Origin: Edaphochlamys debaryana
Lineage: Eukaryota; Chlorophyta; Chlorophyceae; Chlamydomonadales
Length of the DNA: 64,000 nucleotides
Assembly (NCBI GenBank): GCA_016858145.1
Contig: JAEHOE010000108.1
Coordinates: forward strand, 1 to 64,000
Direction of reading: 5' to 3'
Positions 33,601 through 44,100 of the stretch are shown one piece after another. A program made the position numbers and the translations under genes. Under the pieces are notes generated by a model that was not told the DNA's origin, did no database searches, and saw only the letters and a program-made list of their open reading frames with translations. The first letter of the stretch is position 1, and each line of letters starts with the position of its first letter.

Positions 33601-35541
33601 GCCTCCGCAGCCGCCTTGCGCCGCTCGTCGGCCGCGTGCCGCGCCGCCGCCGCCTCCCGCCGCGACTTGGCCGCCTCCCCGAGGGCCCCCCACAGCGGCA
33701 CGTAGGGCCTGGGCAGGATGCGCTCCAGCGCGCGGTCGCCTGACGGTTGGTGGTTGGCGGTTGGCGCTTGGTGAGCGGCAACGCAATGAGTGCCATGTGC
33801 CGGCATAGCACGTTTATACGCTGCGCCCTTTCTGTGTTACCCGGCCCACCCCAACACATGCCGCGCCCTCCTGCACCCAGCGCGCAGCACACAGCACGCA
33901 CAGCACCCAGCACCCCAGCACGCAGCACGCACGGCACGCACCCTGCACGCGGTTCAGCGCCGCCACGGCCCCGCGCTCCCGCGCCTCCGCCTCATCGTCC
34001 GCCGCCCAGGCCTCGTCCAGGAACACCACCACGTCATCCTCCTGCTTCTTGGGGTCAGGCAGGACGACCTGACAGGGGGGGAGGGGAGGCAAGAGGGGCA
34101 GGCAAGAGGGCGATGACGAGGCAGGGACAATGGGGTAACAGGATGAGCCACGGCCGCTCTCCTGTTACAAGCCCCGCCGTCCAAGCTGTAACCTTTGATA
34201 CCCTCCAACCTTGCCCGCCCCTTCTTGAAATGCCGGCAACTCCAACCCCAACCTTCATACCCTTCACACGTCCACCACCGCCTCACCTTGCACGTCCACT
34301 TTCCGCCCTCCACCTGCCGAGGCACGATCCGGGCCTTGGGCCGCTTCTCCTTCTGCACCCACTCGTGCAGCAGCATGGAAGGGGACTTGGACGTGTAGTA
34401 CCCCGCCCGGCTGTTCAGCGTCATCACGCCGCCACTGCCGCCGGCCGCTGACACCCCGGCCGCGGGCGCTGTGACCCCGGGCACGGGCGCGATGCTGAGC
34501 CCCGCTGTGGTGACGGGGTTGGGTGGGGATGGGTGGAGACGGGTGGAGAGGGGTGAGGACGGGTGGGGAGAAGGGGTGTGAAGGGCTCGTAAAGGGGAGT
34601 GCGGGGCGTACACAAGGGGTGCATAAGGAGGGAGCTCCGATGTCCTGATCTCGAGCCCCAGGCCCGCGCCCCACCCCAGACCCACCCTTTGCCGCCACGG
34701 CAGCCGCCGCCGCAGCGGCGGCGTTGCGCGTTGCCGCCGCCGCCGCGGCCTTGAGGGCCTCCTTGTCAAGGGCCGGCGCGGCCGCCGGAGCTGCCGCCGC
34801 TGCAGCGGCGCCGCCGGACGCGGCTCCAACCTTGCCGCCGGCTGCAGGGGCTGCGGCTGCAGCTGCGGGGGCGGTCGCCGGCGCTGCTGCGGAGGTGGAC
34901 GGACCTGCCCCCGCGCCCCCCGCATCCCCACCGGCTGCCCCCCCAGCCAATTGGTCGGCATGCCGGGTGGCGATGTGGTCCTTCAGGCGCCCGCTCTGCC
35001 GGTGGGATACGGGACACAAGTGTATGAGAGGGGGTCAGAGGCGCATGGGGGCCCGTCCCTTGCTAAGAGCTCTCTAAAGGTGGCCATGGTTGGTTCCCCA
35101 GCATTGAGGCCGCTTCATTCGGCTCGGCCCGTTCCCGTCCTCTGCTGCGGTGCCTTCACCCACCGACGCCTGCGAGTAGACTTTGTCACAGTAGGGGCAT
35201 TTGACCTCCTGCGCGAATGCCGGGGCGGGGCGAGGCGTGGTGGGACGGGTGAGGAAGGGGAGAAAGCTGGACAACGGCGGGGCGGGGCGGGTGGGGGTGC
35301 AGGCCGAGCCCGGGTCCCCCGCCCGCGACACGTCCCGCTCGCGAACCTGGCTGCGCTTGTCAACCGTCGCTGGTCCTTTGGTGCCGCCTCCACCACCGGA
35401 CCTGCGTGCACACGGCCGCAATCGCTGCCATTGCGCCTTTCCGCAAGTTCGTCCGCAGCGCTGCACGGCCAGCAAGCTGCCAACTCACGAGAAGACCTTG
35501 TTGGCCTTCTTCTTGGCCTCGAGGTTCTTTATCCCACCCAT
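21640..35541 (-). CDS. DExH-box RNA helicase, DExH7/DHX57/DHX29-like, 36 exons
   Basis: Thirty-six exons thread in phase from ATG at 35541 ([17 protein letters not shown]) to TAA at 21640-21642, about 1,694 residues. Order of parts: a C2H2-like finger (C40, C43, H58, H63) split by an intron at 35164/34995; an Ala-rich linker; a dsRBD-like block ([17 protein letters not shown] ... [10 protein letters not shown]); UBA-like helical segments ([19 protein letters not shown], about 328-436); an RWD domain ([16 protein letters not shown] ... RYPTAPPLV); then the helicase core. Core motifs are Walker [12 protein letters not shown] (about 818), DEVH (about 919-922), SAT (about 964-966), [13 protein letters not shown] and QRRGRAGR (about 1258-1265). 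The C-terminal winged-helix, ratchet and OB regions end with VDEWAKFK and [18 protein letters not shown]. Relatives act in RNA remodelling; DHX29 acts in translation initiation. I see no targeting peptide. Every key motif is intact, so the gene should be functional. Confidence 0.93.
21795..21920. repeat. Microsatellite-like TGAGTCATGAGGTC repeat in helicase intron 35
   Basis: Tandem variants of TGAGTCATGAGGTC fill the acceptor-proximal end of the last intron, directly upstream of the exon that starts at 21789 on the minus strand. The acceptor itself (CCCCCCAG) is outside the repeat. Confidence 0.85.
24385..24550 (-). repeat. Tandem 24 bp repeats carrying a splice-donor sequence (helicase exon 29)
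   Basis: About six copies of CACCCTTGTCCACGGCCCGC and variants. Read on the minus strand, each copy contains GTGGACAAGGGTGGGTGC, which is the end of exon 29 plus its donor. The copy used in my model splices after G at 24530, the choice that keeps frame with exon 30 at 24129. Neighbouring copies would be competing donors. Confidence 0.8.
26940..27035. repeat. G-run tract in helicase intron 22, potential G-quadruplex DNA
   Basis: The plus strand is almost pure GGGGGA/GGAGG repeats. The helicase is transcribed from the minus strand, so the G-rich strand is the template and the pre-mRNA is CCCTCC-rich. Confidence 0.8.
30370..30730 (-). repeat. Four imperfect copies of the helicase exon 14 acceptor region
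   Basis: The acceptor of the Walker A exon (minus strand CCGACCCAG before ATCGACGTTGCGG, at 30384) recurs in the upstream intron at about 30511, 30607 and 30709, each followed by a GGGG-rich stretch. The copy at 30511 also includes the first exon codons. This is a tandem duplication of an exon start plus intron end. Confidence 0.75.
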
Positions 35542-36254
35542 GCCGCCCGCAAGCTTCGCCTGGCTCTACCGCCAAGCCTTCTCCAGGTTGATGCGACCCT
35601 AAATGTTCATGCTTGTGCTCGCAAGGCAGAGCGACGCGGTAATGTTCAGCAGTGGTGCAGCTAGTAGGAAGGAATCGCCGAAGGAATCGCGCGCGCCTAC
35701 CAGCGCTTTGCAGGTAGCTGCGGCAAGGACAATGATAGCGCGATACGCTGTTCCGTGACAGTACAGTATTGATGTACGCGTCGGCGATGGGGTCCGACGA
35801 CAGCCGGCCCTGGCACGACGACAGCTGCAAGCCGCCGCTGCTCCTGCACGCGCCCGCCCCTAACCCCCGCCTTGTCCCCCCCCTCACACACACACTCGTT
35901 GTCCTTCTACAGGCCCCGCTTTACCCTCTCCCACCTGAGAGTATGCAGGATAGGAGGCACAAGGCAGCCACAGCAGCCTGCCTCGCCACGCTCCAGCCGC
36001 CGGCTCCGCCACGCCCAGCCCTGCGCCCAGCCACACCCAGGGCTCTGTCAGGCTCTGTTGAGAGCCGTAACGTACCCATCCGTCGCTCCCCTCCCGCCAC
36101 GGAGGTGAACCCCCCATGTAGCGTAAGCAGCGAAACACGCAGCTGCTGGTGCCGGCTGAATGATTCGATGGTTCGAGGCGCGGAGCAGGCGTGGAGCTAA
36201 GCTTGGGGCAAGTAGGAGCCTGAGGTGCAGGACGGAGAGAAGCAAGCAAGCAGC
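35542..36254. other. Helicase promoter region, no gene supported
   Basis: Lies between the helicase start and the presumed 3' end of the oxidase transcript, both on the minus strand. I found no coding exon here. No core promoter motif stands out. Confidence 0.45.
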
Positions 36255-36259
36255 TTACA
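36255..36259 (-). terminator. Candidate TGTAA poly(A) signal for the amine oxidase
   Basis: TTACA on the plus strand (TGTAA on minus), about 445 bp downstream of the oxidase stop codon. Confidence 0.5.
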
Positions 36260-36703
36260 GGTCTATGCCTTGCCCCTGCCTTGCACTCGCGTCTTCGTCA
36301 CGCACACCCCACATCGGCACAACCCCAGGACCAGGGCCGGCCATGCCGAACCCTGATGCACATATCGGTGCCGTGTCCCCCTGTCCCCGTCACCCCGTGT
36401 CTTCATCCCATCACCCTCACAACCCTCACAACCCTCGCGCCCTCGGGGGCTTGCGACTCGGTCTGGCTCTGGCTCTCAATGCCACCAGTCTTACGCCCCA
36501 CCTGCACTCCCAAGGCACTACAGCTTTTCAGTCCACCCGTGGCCCTGTGAGAGGCGGCCGTGGGGTAAGGGCGTGCACCCAACAACAAACGTGTGATCCC
36601 ATGCTTGACACACTTCTGATCTGCGTCACGCAGAGCGCACAGCGGCACAAGACGATACCCACGTCCTCCCCACCCCTAGCTGCTCCCGCTCCCCAGCTGC
36701 AGC

Positions 36704-38979
36704 TCACAGCCTCGACACGCCCTGCAGCGGCCTTGGGTACCGCCCGCACGCCCGCACCGCCGCCTCCACCTCCGCCGCCGCCCGGTGCCCCGCCTCAAGT
36801 GCACCCTCGAAGTACCCCGCCCACTCCCGCGCCAGCTCCGTGCCCGCCCAAAACACCCGCCCGCCCACCGGCGCCCGCGCCGCTGTGACTCCATCCAGCC
36901 ACTCGCCCGCACCGGCCTCGCCGCCCGCCGGAAGGGCGGAGCTGAGGGAAGCTAGCGTGGCCAGGCCCGGCGGCCAAAGCGCCGCGTAGCAACCCCTGCT
37001 GCGCTCCTCGCTCATCCAGTCCTTGCTCACCCACCCCACGCACCATCGCTCCACCTCATCGCCGCCGCTGCCGCCGCCGCTGCCGCCGCCCAGGAAGAAG
37101 GCCTGGTATTGCGCCAGCACGCGGCGGCGGCGCTCCGCCTCCGGCGCCGCCGCCAGCTCCACCGCCGCGTCCCCCGCCACCAGCCCCACCAGGGCGGGCC
37201 GACCGGACACAGTGGATGGAAAGAGGTTGCCCACCGGCCCCAGCTCCTCCAGCCGCGCCGGCGGTGGCGGCGGTCCGGCGCCGTCCGACCGCTGTCCGGA
37301 GCCGTCCGGACGGCGCTCCCAGAAGGCGCGGTCGAAGACGGCAATGGTCTTGACGGCACTGCCCTGCACGGGAGGGGTGGAGGGACACGCCGGGGAGGGG
37401 GCTCACGTGAGCTGGCAACATCAAAGCTCCGCCAAAAGGGCCCCATGGGGATTGAGACCGCTCTTGCCAACACGGCGCGCACCATACACTCTTGCCCGCA
37501 TGAGCCCACCACTACCGGTACTGCTTGAGCCACCTTAGGACTCTATCTGTGGAAGCCTAATGACATGCCGCAGGTACCAGTTATCAGCAACCCCACGCAC
37601 CATGTACATTCCCTCGCCGATGGCCCGCTTGGCCGGCAGCAGCGGCGGCTGCCAGTTCACGTCCCGCCACAGCGGCGGCGACATGGCAACCACCAGGAAG
37701 GAAGCGCGCAGCCGCTGCGGCGGGGCAGCAGCCGCCGCCGTCACCGCTGCCGCCGCCGCCGCCGCCTGCCCCGCCGCTGAGGCTGGGGCGGGGGGCGGAG
37801 GCGGTGGCTGAGGCACCGTCAGGGTCACCTCGACGCCAGTGCCACCGTCGGGCAGGGGCGCCATCCAGTCAACCGCCACAACCGCCGCGCCCAGCTGCAC
37901 CCGCCCGCCGCGCCGTACGACATCGTCGTACAGCCCGAACGACAGCTGCTGCATGCCGCCCGCCACCTTGAAGCTCTGGGCCCCGCCGGGCCCGTCCGCA
38001 ATCGCCGCCGTGCCGCCCACCATCGCCAGAAAGTGGATCCAGAACAGGAACGAGAGGCGGCGCGGCTCCGAGGCCGATACCGTTAGGACGAGCAGCTCCA
38101 ACTCGCGCCGTACGGCGGGCAGCGCCACGTGCGCCTGGATCCAGTCGACCACGCTGATGCGGTCCCAGCCGAAAGCGTGGGGGTGGGCAGACCAAGCCTT
38201 AGACTCCCCCAGGCTAGCGGCCCATTGATCCCACAGCCCCAGGACCGAGCTCAGTTCCGACGCTTCGGCTTCCGTCAGTGGCGTGGAGGCCCCCGATGCG
38301 AGGGGGACGGTTGGGCCCGAGAGGGCCTCGCTGGGCCTCCCCGGAGGACCGGTGGCAGCCGCGGGCCAGGACGGGGACGGGGGCGGGGGCGAGGACGGGG
38401 TGGCGGGCGGGGTGGGTGGGGAGGTGGCCGAGCGCCGCTGAGCCTTGGCCGAGGAGGAAGGGGCGGGGGCCGCAGCGACGGTAGCGTCCTCGAACCAGGT
38501 TTGGGCGATGAGGCCCAGACCCAGCTCTGACGCCAGCTGTGGAGGCACAGAAGGGCGCACGACTTCGTGGGTAAGAAAACCCCTGTCAGGTTATCCTGAT
38601 AGTCCTTATCTTGTAGATGTGCAATCAAGGTCGGCCGGGCACCCCCAAAACCCCCCCGTCAGGACAGCGGCTGCCCTTCAGCCCCAAAGGTGTAACCCGC
38701 GAAGCTGACCAGAACCCGGCCCGCTCCCACCTGCAGGCTCCGGTGCTGCGTAGGCCCTATCCACTGCCCTCCTAGGTCGACCATGGCGTCCGCAGCTCGC
38801 CGCTCTTCGCCGGTGGTCGCGAGCATCGGCTCACTGAGCGTGCGGCCGCCCACACGGTGACGCGCCTCGACTACCGCGAGCCTGAGCTCCGGGAAGGCTT
38901 GTAGAAGCTTGCGTGCACAAGCCAGGCCTGATAGACCTGCGCCCACGACGAGGACGTCGAGAACGCCGGCATCGTGCAT
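36704..38979 (-). CDS. Flavin-containing monoamine oxidase-like protein, 3 exons
   Basis: Exons 38979-38731, 38536-37601 and 37363-36704 join in phase to give 614 residues. I chose the ATG at 38979 because the FAD-binding Rossmann strand follows at once: VLDVLVVGAGLSGLACARKL, then VVEARHRVGGRTLSE and DLGGQWIGPTQ, all typical of the MAO/polyamine oxidase family. The exon 2/3 junction rebuilds IGEGMYMGSAVKTIAVFDR. The C-terminus has RGCYAALWPPG (Cys about 520, where MAO-type enzymes attach FAD covalently) and RVFWAGTELAREWAGYFEGA, the second FAD contact. Exon 2 carries a Pro/Ser-rich insert of about 60 residues that the family usually lacks. The expected reaction is oxidative deamination of amines with O2, releasing H2O2; the substrate cannot be read from sequence. 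No signal or peroxisomal tail is evident. Confidence 0.92.
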
Positions 38980-39014
38980 CGCGCCTCGCAGCTCGGGAGA
39001 GCTCAGACTAGGCG

Positions 39015-39179
39015 GTACGTGCTGCAAATGACAGTACGTCTGACGTTGGCGTTGTCAGTATCACCGCAAGAGTAAGCGCGTGCAAAGACGCAATGCAAGG
39101 CCACGTACCTGGACGTACCACACGTAATCGCACGTACGCGGCCGGACGCTCGGACGTCGGACGTACACCATGGACGTAC
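39015..39179. promoter_or_regulatory. Cluster of GTAC motifs upstream of the amine oxidase
   Basis: Seven GTAC tetramers occur in 165 bp (39015, 39034, 39105, 39115, 39134, 39163, 39176), several within GGACGTAC. The cluster starts 36 bp upstream of the oxidase start codon. In Chlamydomonas GTAC is the core bound by the copper/hypoxia regulator CRR1. Whether these sites are bound is inference; GTAC-rich patches also occur elsewhere in the window. Confidence 0.35.
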
Positions 39180-41189
39180 CCGAAACCATCAGACCATGAC
39201 ACAGGGGTCACCGCACGCAGGATCCCCCTGGGGCTGAGCTCCGAGGATAGTCACATCCCCGGGCAAGCCCTGTCCGCCCACAGGGGGGGGGGCGACCCAT
39301 GCAACCGCGGGACAGCGGGAGCCGCCACGGAGCCGCCCCACAAGGACCTCTGACAGCAAGCTGCCACTCTTTCTGCATGCACCGTTCAGAGCATCGAGAC
39401 AGGAGGTCGGCCAGCGGGCCAGGGCTTGTGGCAGGGGTGAATTCACCCCTGGCTTGCGGCCCATCTGACCGCCAGACCATGGGGACCCTCAACGCAAAGG
39501 CGTCTCCCGCCCGACCAGGGCAGCGACAAGGCCGACCCCCTCACCCTCGTAATCCCACGACATCTGCATGCAAGGTACGGCATCCCGCCTGGGCTGCCCG
39601 TAAGCAGAGCAGAGCAGAGTTAGGGCACAGGTCGCTTGTCAATGAGCGCGGTCAGACGTTACAGCCGCCAGCTTCCAGCGAAGCCCTGCCCAACCGCTCC
39701 CGCTCCCGTTGCGCTGAAGGGACAGCACCAGCCTACATAAGAGCCCAATCCAACCCAACCCGGCGACAGCCACAAGCGCGGAGTCCTCCGTGCGCCTACA
39801 TCCGCCCCCTCATCGCCATCCCGTAAGACTCCCCAAACGGAATTGTCTTGCGCCACACACGGGCTACAGCCCACAGGCCACATCAAAAGGGCCATGTCAC
39901 ACAGAAGCTATACGCCTCACACCACACGACTCTCCACCGAGGCTGCCTGCCCGAGCCAACAGAACCCCGCAACCGTCGTGCCCACACGCCGGTCCATCCG
40001 TGGACATCCGTAGCGGTGTCGAGCAAGCGGGTGCTAGGGTTCAGAAAGCCCCGGGCAAGCAGCCCGCTCCAAAACAGGAATGCCCCGCTCCCACTCCCAT
40101 CCTGCTGCTCTAATGCTATGGTTGCAGGGCCCCCAAAGCCGGCAACGCCAAATCAATACTTGGCGAGGGACGCTGCTACAGACAGAGTCTTTCGCAGGCC
40201 TCCCTCAGCGATCAGGGCATAATCAGACACGTGGACTTGTAATCGTACAGAGGCCGCAAAGCCCCAAACACATTTTTTTGGTTGTGGATCGTTGCGTGTA
40301 TCGTGAGTGTGCGCTACCATATGCGAGGGCTGCGGAGTTAAGGGATGTAGAAGAGATTGGGAGAAGAGAAGGGCCAAGCCAACCGTCACCAGTGCTTCGT
40401 GCGGTGTCCTGTGACTACACTACTCTTGCCTGAGAAGCCGCCGTCTATCGCCACAAGGGCCCAAATCCAATCGCGGGGCCCAAGCCCCGCGGTACTACAG
40501 CCCGTCCGCATCAGCACACGATCGACTGCTACGGTACACAAAGCTCGAACAACTTCCAGTTGCTCCAGAAGCCTAATACAAGCGGCTGAAAGCCTTCACG
40601 TCAAGCCAGCACAAAGGCACCCCGCCTGCATCTGCGGAGCTAGGGTGGCCATGCCTTTGCGCCTCGGTAGGGCGCCCCCAGACTCGTCTCTAGGAGTCTA
40701 GGTCCTTGCGATAAGGGCCACAAAGCCCTTTGCTTGTCCCCAATGCACCTGGCCGATCTCTGTCTGCGCCCTCACACGCCGCCGCTCGTTGCACACTTTC
40801 TCTCTCTCTTTCTCTCCGCGCCCTCCGTCTCGGGGCGCACGATACGGCGCCCCAGACGCTGCAATCCGAAATCGCACGGTCGCCGCTCTCCGCCCGTCTT
40901 GCGGGCTGTTGCATCCTTGCTTGCTTGCTCCGCCTCAGCGCCGTTTTGCAAAACGGCGACAGAAGAGTCCTGGCAACCGCTGCAGGATATATGTATCGGC
41001 AAGGGTGGCTGCTGCGGCAGACGCCCATGGTGGCACAGCCACCTGACCTGCTGCCTTCGCGACTCCTTAACTCGTCCCTCCGACCCAGCGCAGTCCTCAT
41101 TGCCGGTAGCAGCCGGCTTGGTCCGCAAGCTCCATGCATTCACCCGTCCGGGCTCCGCTCTAGCCCTCTTCGGTGGCGGCGGAGCTGGC
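39180..41189. other. Intergenic stretch with ATG11 3' region, no gene supported
   Basis: About 2 kb between the oxidase promoter and the ATG11 stop codon. The only TTACA I noticed (TGTAA on the minus strand) is at 39659-39663, which would give ATG11 a 3' untranslated region of about 1.5 kb. Plus- and minus-strand ORFs here lack domains and splice support. A CT-rich run lies at about 40800-40820. Confidence 0.45.
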
Positions 41190-44100
41190 TCAGTCTGACT
41201 GACCGCTAGCCACTGACTCATACCCCGATGAAGCCCCCGCCTCCACCGCCACATCCGGTCCCGCGGCTTCCTCCCCCTCAACCGGCAGCGGCCTTCCGTC
41301 CCCGATGCCGCCGCAAATGTCGAGCGGGGGGCCGAAGCTCGCGCCGTCGGAATAAGCCTCCACCTCCTCCTCCCGCTCCTCCTCGCGCGCCGCCGCATCG
41401 TCGACCAGCTCGCAAGCTGCTCCGACCTCCTCCTCCTCGGCCTCGGATGTGGGGAGCGGCCGGCCGTCCCCGATCCCGCCGCAGATGTCGAGCGGCGGGC
41501 CCAGGCCCTCGCCAGCCTCGTCGCCGTCGCGTGCGGCAGCGCCATCCTCGCCCTCTGCTCCTCCGAGCTCCTCATCCACAAGCACGACTTCGTCGATGTC
41601 CGGCACGTCCTCAATATCGGGGACGTCAGCGCTCTCCTCCACCGCTCCCGTCCCGTCGCCTCCGGCCCCGTCAGCTGAGTCAGCACCCGCCGCCAGGTCT
41701 CCGCCCTGCTGCGGGGGGGACGGCAGCGCCGGTGCCTCCGCCGCCGCCACGACGGCTGCAACCGCCGCCGCCACCGTCGACGCAACGATGCCGCGCGCCT
41801 CGACCTCCGCGACGGCGTGTGAGCCGCTGGCGGCACTGCTGGCACTGCCGGTTGCGGCGCCGCCGTCGGCAGTGGAACCGCCGCTGGCGGCGCCGCCGGC
41901 CCAGGACGGTTGGAACTGCAGGCTGGACCCAAAGCTGCCCGTCGCCAGGCCGCGGCTGCCCGAGGCGGCCGCGCCATGCTCTGCGCCGCCGCTGCCCACG
42001 CCGCTGCCGCCCTCCGCGCTGAGACGGCTGCCGCTGGCGCTCTCGCTCCCGCTGCTGCTACCTCCGCTGCTGCTGCTGCCGCCGCTGCTCTCTCCACGCG
42101 AGCGGCGCTGCTGCGCCGCCTGGCCCTCCGCGAGAGGGCCCAGGCCAAAGCCCAACGCCAGCCCCAGGCCGATCCCAGCCCCAGGCGAGGAGTCCAACCG
42201 GCCGGGAAGCACGGAGCTCGAGCCGACGGGCAGGGACGTTGCAAAGGGCAACGATCCCACGGCCAACCGACCGTACGGCGACGACCCGCGTCCGTCGGCG
42301 GCGCCGTCAGCGCCGTCCACGCCGCCGCCACTGCCGCCGCCGCCGCCGCGGCGGAGGCCGCCGGGGGGCTGGGGGATGGCTTGGGGACCGGAGGACCCGC
42401 GGACTGCGACCTGGGGCCCCGAACCACCCCGCTGTGCTGCTGCGAGTGCTGGAGCCGGGGCCGCCTCCGGCTCACTCGATTCCGCGGGAGCCGCCGCCGC
42501 AGGCTCTGATCCCCGCTGCCCGAGCCCTGACGCCGCCTGCGCCGTCTCCGCCTCCTGCTCCGCCGGAGAGGAGAAGGGCGAGGCGGCTGCCGCGGCGGCA
42601 CTCGGGCTTTCCGCCCCCGCCGGTGCCAACTGCGCTGCTGCATCTGCACCCCTGCTCGCGGCTGCCTCCTCCCCTGCCGTGGCCGCCGGGACCGGGCCTG
42701 GTGCCCCTCCCAACTCCGCCGTTTGCGTGGACCCGGCGCTCCGCGCCCCTGGCCCCGGCTCCCAGATTCCGCCACGGCCCTCGCCGGCGGCGGCACCAGA
42801 CCCAATCATCGGCCCCGCTCCTGCCTCCGACCCGCCCGCTTCGGCCGCCAACGCACTGGCGACAGCATCAGCATCAGCATGGTCAGCGGCTGTTCCTGTG
42901 ACGCAAGCAGCCGGCATCATGGCCTGCCTCGTCAACAGCGCCTCGAGCGACATTATCCGCTCCTCGTACGCCGCAACACGCGCCGCGAGCGCTGCACACT
43001 CCTTGTGCTGCTGCCGGATGAGGTCGTCCTTCATGCCTAGCGCGCGCTGCATGGCCGCTACCAGCTCCGCCGGGTCTCGTCGTGCGGCCGCGGCTGCGGC
43101 CGAAGCCGCGGCTGAGGAAGGCGTGGGCGAGGCAGCGGATGCGGGCTGCGGGGTGGGCGCCGCGCCTCCGCTGCTGGACTGACGGGAACCCGGTCCCGCC
43201 CCTGCCGCAGAGGGGGCGGCAGCACCGTCTGCAGAGGAGGGACCCGACGCCGCTGCTGCGGAGGAGGAAGAGGGCCCGGCGGCGGCGCCCGAGCCCCCTG
43301 CTGCTGCTGCCTCGCCGAGCTCGCGGATGCAAGCCGCCGCGATGTGGTTCGCCAGCTCGGCGCGGAGCCGGGCGTTCTCCATCTCCAGCGCTGTGGGTCA
43401 CAAGAAGGCACACGAGTACAGCAAGGGGATACGGTGGCATGTGTTAGCAGGGACCGCAGCGAGTGACGGCAAGGCGGCGCCTGCACTCCAGGTGCGGGGA
43501 AAGAGAGGGGCATACACACAGACTGCGACTGAGAATGCCCCGACTCACCTGCTCGAGCGTCAGCAGGCGGGGCGGGGTCAGAGTCCAGGACTGCCACTGT
43601 GCCGGGGAAAGGCGCCGCGGCGCCGCCGGTTGAGGTGCGGGGACCCATTGGGTGGGGGGAGTGGTGCGCCTGGTGCTGCGAGGCGTGGGGCGTGGCAGCA
43701 GCCGAGGGCCCCCCCGGCCCCCCGGGCTCGTGGGGCGCCTGGTGCACGCCACCCGGCAGGGAGTGGCGGTGGGGTGTGTGGGGGCCGTGTTGGTGGGTTT
43801 GGTGGTGATGGTGAGTGTGGTGGGAGGAGTGGATGTGGGGGTAGCCGTGGGGCTGGTGGGCGCCCCGCCCGGCTGCTGACGCGGATGCAGAGGCGGAGGC
43901 CGCCGCCGCCGAGGCCCGCAGCGTGCTGCTGTACGCCGCCGTACGCTCGTCCAGGTACGACAGCTGGTGCAGGTCCGAAATGTGTACGGAAATGAGCGGT
44001 ACGGCGGGCGGCGGCACGGTGACTTGGCACTGGGGCGGCTCCTCGGAGAGCCCCGCCCGTGCGAGCAGGTCCGTGGGAAGGAAGCGCGCAACCTGAGGAG

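Noticed and set aside
39299..40701. Overlapping plus-strand ORFs of 80-175 codons
   Set aside because: Low-complexity translations with no domain and no continuing exons; best read as intergenic or ATG11 3' sequence.
41449..43182. Plus-strand ORF of about 577 codons antisense to the ATG11 tail
   Set aside because: Ala/Ser/Pro-rich shadow of the low-complexity last exon; the minus strand continues in phase from twelve conserved exons.
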